Assembly: GCF_937958065.1 (NCBI RefSeq)
Contig: NZ_CALFXI010000044.1
Span: forward strand, 1 to 30,529
DNA: 30,529 nt
From: an uncultured Steroidobacter sp.
GTDB lineage: Bacteria > Pseudomonadota > Gammaproteobacteria > Steroidobacterales > Steroidobacteraceae
Direction: 5' to 3'
In this document: piece by piece, positions 6,788 through 13,263 of the stretch
Numbering within the stretch: the first letter of the stretch is position 1
Layout of the letters: each line of letters opens with the position of its first letter
Position numbers and translations under genes: made by a program
The notes under the pieces: generated by a model
Seen by the model: the letters and a program-made list of their open reading frames with translations, nothing else
Told to the model about the DNA's origin: nothing
The model's database searches: none

Positions 6788-8290
6788 TCAGACTGCGCGG
6801 ATGGCTTTCAGCGGCGACTGACGGCGCTTCGCCTTGGCCTGATCCGAGCGCTCTTCCTCCAGGCGCTTCAGGTACGCCGGCGTGATGTCGCCCGTGACGT
6901 ACTCGCCCGAGAAGCACGACGTATCGAACTGCTCGATGTGCGAGTCGTGATGCAGGCATGCGCGCACCAGGTCGTCCAGATCCTGATAGATCAGCTTGTC
7001 CGCACCGATGGCCTTGGCGACTTCCTCTTCGGTCTTCTCGCTCGCGACCAGCTCGGAAGCCGTCGGCATGTCGATGCCGTACACGTTCGCGAAGCGCACC
7101 GGCGGAGCCGCCGACGCGAAGTACACACGGCGAGCGCCCGCTTCACGCGCCAGATCGATGATCTGCGCGGAGGTCGTGCCACGCACGATGGAGTCGTCGA
7201 TCAGCATGACGTTCTTGCCGCGGAATTCGAGGTCGATGACGTTGAGCTTGGAGCGCACGGATTTCTTGCGCTGCTCCTGCCCCGGCATGATGAACGTGCG
7301 GCCGATGTAGCGATTCTTCACGAAGCCTTCGCGGTACTTCACGCCGAGCAGCTGCGCGACCTGCACAGCCGCCGTGCGGCTCGTGTCCGGAATCGGAATG
7401 ACCACGTCGATGTCGTGATCCGGCCAGACGCGCTTGATCTTCTCGGCCAGCAGGTCGCCCATGCGCAGGCGCGCCTTGTGCACGGAGATGTTGTCCATCT
7501 TCGAGTCGGGGCGCGCGAAATAAACGTACTCGAAAATGCACGGCGTATGTTTCGCGGCCGGTGCGCACTGCTGCGAGTACAAGCGGCCGTGCTCGTCGAT
7601 GAACACTGCCTCGCCCGGATTCACATCGCGCTCGAGCGTGAAGCCCAGCATGTCGAGAGCCACGCTCTCGGAGGCGAGCATGTACTCGGGGCCCTGCGCG
7701 GACTCGCGCTTGCCGAGCACCAGCGGGCGAATGCCGTGCGGATCGCGGAAACCGAGCAGGCCGTGACCGACGATCATCGAGACGACTGCGAAGCCGCCAC
7801 GGACGCGGCGATAAACAGCGCTCAGCGCCGAGAAGATATCCGCCGCCGAGGCACGCGGCGTCCGCACGCGCGACAGCTCGCTCGCGAGCACATTGAGCAG
7901 GACTTCGGAATCGGAGGTGGTGTTCAGATGACGCAGATCTTCACGCGTCAGGACTTCGGCGAGCTCGGCTGTGTTGGTGAGATTGCCGTTGTGGCCGAGG
8001 CAGATGCCGTAGGGAGAGTTGACGAAGAACGGTTGCGCTTCGGAGGCGCTGTCACATCCCGCCGTGGGATAGCGCACGTGGCCGATGCCGACGTTGCCTT
8101 TCAGTTTCAGCATGTGATTTTCCTGAAAGACATCGCGCACCAGGCCGGTCTTCTTGCGCATGAACAGCTCGCCGTCCTGGTACGTCATGATGCCCGCGGC
8201 GTCCTGACCGCGGTGCTGCAAGACCGTGAGCGCGTCGTAGAGCTGTTGATTGACCGGACTGTGTCCGACGATGCCAACGATGCCACACAT
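6788..8290 (-). CDS. purF: Amidophosphoribosyltransferase
   Basis: First committed enzyme of de novo purine synthesis, making 5-phosphoribosylamine from PRPP and glutamine. The 500-residue length is standard. The N-terminal nucleophile Cys2 (MCGIVGI) heads a class II glutamine amidotransferase domain with QHRGQDAAG at 25–33 and GHNGNL at 99–104. The phosphoribosyltransferase domain carries the PRPP-binding motif VMLIDDSIVRGTT at 361–373. The ATG has a good AGGAG 8 nt upstream and lies 2 bp after the cvpA stop, the usual gammaproteobacterial pairing. Feedback inhibition by purine nucleotides is typical of the family. The kinase gene follows after 29 bp. Confidence 0.97.
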   Translation of the reverse strand: MCGIVGIVGHSPVNQQLYDALTVLQHRGQDAAGIMTYQDGELFMRKKTGLVRDVFQENHMLKLKGNVGIGHVRYPTAGCDSASEAQPFFVNSPYGICLGHNGNLTNTAELAEVLTREDLRHLNTTSDSEVLLNVLASELSRVRTPRASAADIFSALSAVYRRVRGGFAVVSMIVGHGLLGFRDPHGIRPLVLGKRESAQGPEYMLASESVALDMLGFTLERDVNPGEAVFIDEHGRLYSQQCAPAAKHTPCIFEYVYFARPDSKMDNISVHKARLRMGDLLAEKIKRVWPDHDIDVVIPIPDTSRTAAVQVAQLLGVKYREGFVKNRYIGRTFIMPGQEQRKKSVRSKLNVIDLEFRGKNVMLIDDSIVRGTTSAQIIDLAREAGARRVYFASAAPPVRFANVYGIDMPTASELVASEKTEEEVAKAIGADKLIYQDLDDLVRACLHHDSHIEQFDTSCFSGEYVTGDITPAYLKRLEEERSDQAKAKRRQSPLKAIRAV

Positions 8291-8292
8291 GC

Positions 8293-8820
8293 TCAGACTC
8301 CTGCTCTACTCAACTCGGAACCCTTCAGAGCCTGCTGATCGAGCACGCTCATGCCGGTCTCCGCAAACGATTGCAGCCAACCCGCCGTCTCCGACGCATA
8401 GGGAAGCAGCCGCGAGCTCTTCCACCAGCGGGTCTCGGTCAGCTGCACGAACTGACCCAACAATACGAACACCGCGACGACCACTGCGCCGCGCACGAAG
8501 CCGGTGACCAGCCCGAGCAGACGATCCAGCATGAGGCTCAGTCCCGAATGGCGCAGCGTGTGGCTGAGAATGCCCGCCAGGATCCAGCCCACGATCAGCA
8601 CCCCGAGCACGATCAGCGTGCGCGCGGCCCAGGTGCTTACCGGCGGATCGCCGACTCTGCCCGCCAGTAGCGGCTCCACCACAGGAGCATAACGCCAGGC
8701 GAGCCACAGACCGCCCAGCCAGGCGATCACGCCAATGGCCTCTCGGACGAATCCGCGGAAAAACCCCAACAGCATCGAAAGGAACAGCACGCCGAGAATC
8801 AGGTAGTCAGCACCATTCAT
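8293..8820 (-). CDS. cvpA: CvpA family inner-membrane protein
   Basis: Named for its need in colicin V production in E. coli; later work links it to envelope and bile-salt tolerance, and its biochemical role is unclear. The 175-residue product has four hydrophobic segments at about 5–20, 27–44, 65–88 and 102–125, with the family pattern FRGFVREAIGVIAWLGGLWLA. It starts at ATG 8820 without an obvious Shine-Dalgarno and leads the cvpA–purF–kinase–miaE run. A plausible sigma-70 promoter lies about 45 bp upstream. The C-terminal tail (130–175) is hydrophilic. Confidence 0.93.
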   Translation of the reverse strand: MNGADYLILGVLFLSMLLGFFRGFVREAIGVIAWLGGLWLAWRYAPVVEPLLAGRVGDPPVSTWAARTLIVLGVLIVGWILAGILSHTLRHSGLSLMLDRLLGLVTGFVRGAVVVAVFVLLGQFVQLTETRWWKSSRLLPYASETAGWLQSFAETGMSVLDQQALKGSELSRAGV

Positions 8821-8863
8821 AAGCGCAACAACGATTTACGGCCTCGTGGCCTGGGGCGCGCGG

Positions 8864-8891
8864 ATTCTATCAGTGCGGCGCAGTTTGGAAA
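8864..8891 (-). promoter_or_regulatory. Candidate sigma-70 promoter for cvpA–purF
   Basis: On the minus strand TTTCCA (8891–8886) is followed after 16 bp by TAGAAT (8869–8864) and then a GC-rich CCGCGCGCC discriminator. The -35 matches four of six consensus bases and the -10 five of six. It lies in the 109-bp gap after dedD and points at cvpA. A GC-rich discriminator is a common feature of growth-rate-controlled promoters, which would suit a purine operon; that last point is inference. Confidence 0.45.
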
Positions 8892-8929
8892 CAACGGCCT
8901 GCGCACACTCGAACGCCCGTAAATCTCTC

Positions 8930-9688
8930 TCACGGATGCGCCACCACGGCGGCGTTGGGAATGGTGCTTTTTACAACCTTGAGCGCGGCCTCGGCGCTGG
9001 CCCGGTCCTTGGTGGGCCCGATACGGACGCGGTACAGCGTCTTGCCACCCGTGGTCACCGGCATGACGAATGCGCTCTGACCCTTACCGCGCCATTCGTT
9101 CATGATGCGTGCGGCCGTCGCCTCGCTGGCATAACTACCCAATTGCACCGCCCAGCCTTTGCCCGTGGGAACCGCGGATCTGGGGGCGGATGGCGCGGAA
9201 GCAACGGCACGTGGCTGAGATTCAGGTTTCGGCTCTGGTTTCGGCGGAGGCACTGCCTCTGCGCGGGCCGGCTGCGCGGCGCGTTGGGGCGGTGGAGTTT
9301 CTGCGCGCGGTGCCGGTTTGGGGGTTTCGACCGGCGCAGGGGTTCTCTGTGCAGGCGGCTCAGCAGGTGTGACCACCTGCGATTCAGGGGAAGCCTGAGC
9401 CACGGCAGGTGCTGGCGCGGGCAGCGTCTCCGGTGGCGGTGTCTCTTCAGGCGGAGGCGCGCGATTCGCCGTTTGCTCGACGGAACCCGGCTGCAAGCCG
9501 GGCGACTGACTCAGATCGATGGTGTAGGTTTTGATCGCGGGCTCGCCGCTGCCCTTGGCGTCCGCAGTCTGCGCCTGTTTCTCCGCGGAGTCGCGGCTGG
9601 GTCCCGAGAGCATCTCGGGAATCAGGATGACGGCCGCGGCCATCAACACAGCCGCGCCGATCAAGCGTTCTTTTACAGGGCGTTCCAC
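8930..9688 (-). CDS. dedD: SPOR-domain protein DedD
   Basis: Inner-membrane septal-ring protein of the DedD type, binding denuded peptidoglycan through its SPOR domain during division. The 252-residue product has a short cytoplasmic N-terminus (MERPVKER), one transmembrane helix at about 9–27, a long Pro/Ala/Glu-rich periplasmic linker (~70–172) and a C-terminal SPOR domain at ~176–250 (GWAVQLGSYAS ... YRVRIGPTKDRASAEAAL). The start is a GTG; no Shine-Dalgarno precedes it. It follows folC by 56 bp and precedes cvpA, the order seen in Pseudomonas and relatives. The linker has the low complexity normal for the family. Confidence 0.92.
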   Translation of the reverse strand: MERPVKERLIGAAVLMAAAVILIPEMLSGPSRDSAEKQAQTADAKGSGEPAIKTYTIDLSQSPGLQPGSVEQTANRAPPPEETPPPETLPAPAPAVAQASPESQVVTPAEPPAQRTPAPVETPKPAPRAETPPPQRAAQPARAEAVPPPKPEPKPESQPRAVASAPSAPRSAVPTGKGWAVQLGSYASEATAARIMNEWRGKGQSAFVMPVTTGGKTLYRVRIGPTKDRASAEAALKVVKSTIPNAAVVAHP

Positions 9689-9695
9689 GGCGCGA

Positions 9696-9701
9696 AGTAT
9701 A
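9696..9701 (-). promoter_or_regulatory. -10-like box abutting the dedD start
   Basis: TATACT on the minus strand ends only 7 bp before the dedD GTG, followed by TCGCGCC. If used, transcription would begin at or near the start codon, giving a leaderless message, which would fit the missing Shine-Dalgarno. No good -35 is present. The alternative is chance similarity, with dedD read from the folC transcript. Confidence 0.2.
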
Positions 9702-9744
9702 AGAGGCGCGGCGCGCGAACGACACGTGAGTTAACCCCTGAAAA

Positions 9745-11019
9745 TCAACTTCCCGCCTGCAGCCATTCGAGTGCCGGCCCGACCGTCAGAAATGAACCGA
9801 ATACCACGATGCGATCGCCGGCGCGCGCCATCTTCTGCGCGGCTTCGCAGCCATCGGCGACGGTCTCGGCAGTCTTCTCTATGCGCGCGCCTCTGCTGGC
9901 AAGCCGCTGTGCCAGGCCATCGACCGGTACGGATCGAGCGCTGGGCAGGCCGACGATGATCCAGGCGTCGAAGCAATTCCGCAGAGCATCGGCGATGCCT
10001 TCGATGTCCTTGTCGCCGAGGATGCCGCACACGGCGATGGTTCGCCCGTTCGTGGGACGTGATGCAAGCTGACCGGCGAGCGCCTGTGCTGCCGCGGGGT
10101 TGTGCGCGACGTCGAGGATCCAGTCCACGGCAACTGGTTCGGTCCGCCGCACGAGCTGAAAGCGTCCGGGCAGAGTCACATTCCGCAGACCCGTTTCGAT
10201 GGCGTCTCGCGTAACCGGCAGCCGCGACGACAGGCATTCCAACGCGCATAGCACGGACGACGCGTTGTCGAGCTGCAGCTCGCCTTGAAGCGCCGGGAGC
10301 GGCAGGTCGTCGTAGCTCGCGTTCCGGCCCCGCCAGGACCAGCGATCGCCAGCGCGCTGCCAGTCGAAATCCTGACCGAGGCGATACAGCGGCGCGCCAA
10401 GTTGCTGAGCGACTGCGCCGATCGATGCCGGCATCTCGCGCGAACCGAAGATCGCGGGCTTGCCCCCGCGGAAAATGCCGGCCTTCTCGCGACCGATACT
10501 TTCCACATCCGAGCCGAGCCAGTCGCAATGATCGAGCGCGATCGAAGTGACGATGGCCACATCGGCATCGACCGCGTTGACGCTGTCGAGCCGACCGCCG
10601 AGCCCCACTTCGAGCACGATGGCATCGACGCCCGCCGTATCGAACACGAGCAGTGCCGCGATGGTGTTGAATTCAAAAAACGTCAGCGTATCGGAGCCGC
10701 GCGCCGCATCGATGCGCTCGAATGCCGCGACCAGCGACGCGTCGGAGACTTCGCGCCCGTCGATGACGATGCGTTCGTTATAACGAATCAGGTGAGGCGA
10801 GGTGAATGTGCCGACTCGGTAGCCCGCGGCACGCAGCATCTGCGAAGTGAGCGCGACGGTCGAGCCTTTGCCGTTGGTACCGGCGACCGTGATGACGGGG
10901 CACGCCGGTTGCCGCCAGTTCAGCCGCTGCAGGGTGCGGCGCATGCGATCCAGACCGAGATCGATAGCGCTCGGATGCAGCGTTTCCTGCCAGCGCAGCC
11001 AATCGGCCAGGGATCTCAT
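9745..11019 (-). CDS. folC: Bifunctional folylpolyglutamate/dihydrofolate synthase
   Basis: Mur-ligase-family enzyme that joins glutamate to dihydropteroate and lengthens the polyglutamate tail of tetrahydrofolate, using ATP. With the ATG at 11019 the product is 424 residues, the usual size, and begins MRSLADWLRWQETLHP, which matches the family N-terminus. The frame is open back to a GTG at 11118 (33 extra residues), but that extension is Ala/Ser/Val-rich and unlike FolC. Seen directly: the P-loop ITVAGTNGKGST ending at residue 54, an HPSAIDLGLDR segment, and a WILDVAHNPAAA stretch typical of the C-terminal domain. The gene sits between accD and dedD as in other gammaproteobacteria. Confidence 0.94.
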   Translation of the reverse strand: MRSLADWLRWQETLHPSAIDLGLDRMRRTLQRLNWRQPACPVITVAGTNGKGSTVALTSQMLRAAGYRVGTFTSPHLIRYNERIVIDGREVSDASLVAAFERIDAARGSDTLTFFEFNTIAALLVFDTAGVDAIVLEVGLGGRLDSVNAVDADVAIVTSIALDHCDWLGSDVESIGREKAGIFRGGKPAIFGSREMPASIGAVAQQLGAPLYRLGQDFDWQRAGDRWSWRGRNASYDDLPLPALQGELQLDNASSVLCALECLSSRLPVTRDAIETGLRNVTLPGRFQLVRRTEPVAVDWILDVAHNPAAAQALAGQLASRPTNGRTIAVCGILGDKDIEGIADALRNCFDAWIIVGLPSARSVPVDGLAQRLASRGARIEKTAETVADGCEAAQKMARAGDRIVVFGSFLTVGPALEWLQAGS

Positions 11020-11126
11020 GACGACTGTCACCGTGCGAACGGAAGCGTAGAAAGCGGCGGCGACGCCGCTGATGGCAGAACGGGCAGCGGCGCCAGAGGT
11101 GCCGCTGCCCGCAGTCACTGTTCAGG

Positions 11127-12002
11127 TCAGGCCGCGACCTTCGGCTGCGGCGCAGGCTTGTGCAGGAAAATGGTCAGCAGGCCGGCGATGCGCTCACGCA
11201 TGTCGCGACGGTCGACGATCATGTCCAGCGCGCCGTGCTCGAGCAGGAACTCGCTGCGCTGGAACCCTTCCGGCAGCGTCTCGCGCACGGTCTGCTGAAT
11301 GACGCGCGCACCGGCGAAGCCGATCAACGCCTTGGGCTCGCCGATGTTCACATCGCCGAGCATCGCGAGACTGGCGGACACGCCGCCGGTGGTCGGATCG
11401 GTCAGCACGGAGATGTACGGCAATCGTTCCTTCGCCATGCGAGCCAGCGCGGCACTGGTCTTCGCCATCTGCAGCAGCGACAACAGCGCTTCCTGCATGC
11501 GCGCTCCACCGCTCGCGGAGAAACAAATCAGCGGCTTGCGATGCTCGATGCAATGCTCGGCCGCGCGCACGAAACGTTCGCCCACCACGGAGCCCATCGA
11601 GCCACCGAGGAACGAGAACTCGAACGCGCATGCGACCACGGGCTCGCCCATCAGCGTGCCAGCCATGACGATCAGCGCGTCTTTTTCCTGCGTCGACTTC
11701 TGCGCGGCCTGCACGCGGTCGCGATATTTCTTGGTGTCGCGGAATTTGAGCGGATCTTCCGGCTCGATGTTGTCCGCCAGCTCGACCTGCCCTTCCGGAT
11801 CGAGGAACGCCTCCAGCCGGTCGCGGGCGCCAATGCGCATGTGATGGCCGCACTTCGGACACACATGGAGATTGCGCTCGAGCTCGGCGCGGTACAGGAC
11901 CGCGTCGCAGGCGGCGCACTTCATCCACAGGCCTTCCGGGACGGAGCGCGTGCGGCGCTCGGTCTTGATCCGCGAAGGCATGATCTTTTCGAACCAGGTC
12001 AT
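11127..12002 (-). CDS. accD: Acetyl-CoA carboxylase carboxyltransferase subunit beta
   Basis: Beta subunit of the carboxyltransferase half of acetyl-CoA carboxylase, which makes malonyl-CoA for fatty acid synthesis together with AccA, AccB and AccC encoded elsewhere. The ATG at 12002 gives 291 residues starting MTWFEKIMPSRIKTE, the expected N-terminus; the frame stays open 19 codons further upstream without family similarity. A four-cysteine zinc ribbon is complete: C29, C32, C48 and C51. The carboxyltransferase core follows, with the FSASGGARMQEALLSL oxyanion region and DPTTGGVSAS. It lies 93 bp after truA. Confidence 0.96.
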   Translation of the reverse strand: MTWFEKIMPSRIKTERRTRSVPEGLWMKCAACDAVLYRAELERNLHVCPKCGHHMRIGARDRLEAFLDPEGQVELADNIEPEDPLKFRDTKKYRDRVQAAQKSTQEKDALIVMAGTLMGEPVVACAFEFSFLGGSMGSVVGERFVRAAEHCIEHRKPLICFSASGGARMQEALLSLLQMAKTSAALARMAKERLPYISVLTDPTTGGVSASLAMLGDVNIGEPKALIGFAGARVIQQTVRETLPEGFQRSEFLLEHGALDMIVDRRDMRERIAGLLTIFLHKPAPQPKVAA

Positions 12003-12095
12003 GGTAATAGCCTGAATTTGGAGGGGTGCATCTATACTTGGTCCGGAACCGGCGGGCAAGTTGCTGGAGAACTCGCCGATCCACTGCCAATGGGC

Positions 12096-12908
12096 TCAGG
12101 GGACTCGACCCATCCCCGCTTCCGTCGCGGCCAGAACATTGAATTCCGGCTCACTGGGCAGATTCAAGGCGGGCGCATACCGGATCCCGGCCAGGTACAG
12201 CCCGCTCGGGACGGCGGTCACGCCGCCCAGCTTCCTGTCCCGGTACGCCAGGACTTGCGCGGACCAGTCCACCGGCTGCTCGCCGGTGCCGATCGCGATC
12301 AGCACGCCCGCGATGTTCCTCACCATATGGTGCAGGAAGGCGTTCGCGCAGACGGTCAATACCACCAGTTCGCCATGCCGCGTCACTGCGATTTCATGCA
12401 GGTTGCGCATCGGCGTGCGCGACTGGCACTGCGCGGCGCGAAACGAGGAGAAATCGTGCTCGCCTACGAGATGCTGGGCGGCCTCATGCATTCGCTTCTC
12501 GTCCAGCGGCTCGCGAATCCAGGCCACGCGCTTGGCGTTCAACGCTGGCCGCGGAACGCGGTTCAGGATCACGTACCTGTAGCGGCGTGCCATTGCTGAA
12601 TATCGCGCGTGAAACCCTTCGGGCACCTCGCGCGCCCACAGGACGCTGACTTCATTGGGCATGTTCGATACGGCGCCGAGCATCCAGGAGCGCTCGCTGC
12701 GGATCGCCGTGGTATCGAAGTGAACCACCTGCATGGCTGCATGCACGCCGGCATCCGTGCGACCGGCGGCCACTGCTTCCACGGGATGATCGGCGACTAC
12801 AGAAAGCCCCTTCTCCACCACGGACTGGATGCCGCGGGCGTGCTCCTGCGATTGCCAGCCGGCAAAGCTGCTACCGTCGTATTCGATACCGAGGGCGATT
12901 CGAGGCAT
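12096..12908 (-). CDS. truA: tRNA pseudouridine(38-40) synthase
   Basis: Isomerises uridine to pseudouridine at positions 38–40 of the tRNA anticodon arm. The 270-residue product carries the TruA signature AAGRTDAGVHA with catalytic D52, the N-terminal IALGIEYDGSSFAGWQ strand and the GEHDFSSF motif. It begins at ATG 12908; no strong Shine-Dalgarno is present. A GATAAT followed by CGCGCG lies about 65 bp upstream (minus strand, 12978–12973), a possible -10 with no clear -35. In Pseudomonas trpF, and in some Xanthomonadales trpF-trpB-trpA, sits between truA and accD; none is here. Confidence 0.96.
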   Translation of the reverse strand: MPRIALGIEYDGSSFAGWQSQEHARGIQSVVEKGLSVVADHPVEAVAAGRTDAGVHAAMQVVHFDTTAIRSERSWMLGAVSNMPNEVSVLWAREVPEGFHARYSAMARRYRYVILNRVPRPALNAKRVAWIREPLDEKRMHEAAQHLVGEHDFSSFRAAQCQSRTPMRNLHEIAVTRHGELVVLTVCANAFLHHMVRNIAGVLIAIGTGEQPVDWSAQVLAYRDRKLGGVTAVPSGLYLAGIRYAPALNLPSEPEFNVLAATEAGMGRVP

Positions 12909-13035
12909 TCAGAGGTTTGGCGAAGAGAGGTTTGGCAAGGAAGGTGATTTAGGAGCTCAGCGCTGGCGCGCGATTATCGCAGCGTCTGCGCCTCAAGCTA
13001 CCACCGACGCATCGACGAGGTACCACGACCCATCG

Positions 13036-13188
13036 GCGCCTGCCGGGAAGGGGGATCTCCTCCCGGCAGCTTTGCGGTACAGGGACGAGACCGCAACAGC
13101 AGGGCCCATCATGGACGTGCGGTGAGGAGCGCAACGCGCTCCCGCCGTGCCCGGTGCCGGGAGGAGATTCCCCCTTTCCGGCAGGCGC
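13036..13188 (-). repeat. Foldback element, copy 2 (inverted)
   Basis: Arms of 33 bp (13036–13068) and 34 bp (13155–13188) are inverted repeats with one substitution and one single-base indel, and they enclose an 86-bp spacer, the same length as in copy 1. Reverse-complemented, the spacer matches copy 1 at about 75 of 86 positions and shares the 20-mer GCTCCTCACCGCACGTCCAT. The inner 12 bp of the arms match copy 1 except one base (CTCCTCCCGGCA against CTCCTTCCGGCA), changed on both arms. The outer ~21 bp are different in sequence but still paired. The internal 7-bp stem is TTGCGGT/ACCGCAA (13072–13078, 13090–13096), with two base pairs swapped relative to copy 1. There is no tandem array at this copy. 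Confidence 0.88.
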
Positions 13189-13231
13189 AAACCACCGCGC
13201 TCAAACAAACCACCAACGATATCCGGGGAAA

Positions 13232-13251
13232 GGCCGGGCGCAAGCCCGGCC
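13232..13251 (-). terminator. Likely fimV transcription terminator
   Basis: Read on the minus strand, GGCCGGGC and GCCCGGCC form a perfect 8-bp GC stem with a TTGC loop, starting 12 bp after the fimV stop codon, followed by TTTCC. The T-run is short, so termination may be weak or the stem may mainly protect the 3' end. Confidence 0.5.
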
Positions 13252-13263
13252 GTCAGACCAAAT

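Larger units (their letters stand above)
12909..13263. other. 355-bp gene-free gap between truA and fimV
   Basis: Contents, reading from truA: a possible truA -10 box (12973–12978); a unique stretch; the second foldback element (13036–13188); an A/C-rich stretch (13189–13220); and an 8-bp GC stem likely ending fimV (13232–13251). Short open frames cross the element on both strands, but they are not conserved as protein between the two copies of the element, so no gene is called. Confidence 0.8.

Noticed and set aside
6773..8338. Long open frame (521 codons) antisense to purF
   Set aside because: The opposite strand is a perfect purF; the product is Arg/His/Ala-rich with no recognisable domain, as expected from GC-rich codon bias.
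9745..11118. folC starting at the GTG at 11118
   Set aside because: The extra 33 residues are not FolC-like, whereas the ATG at 11019 opens the conserved N-terminus.
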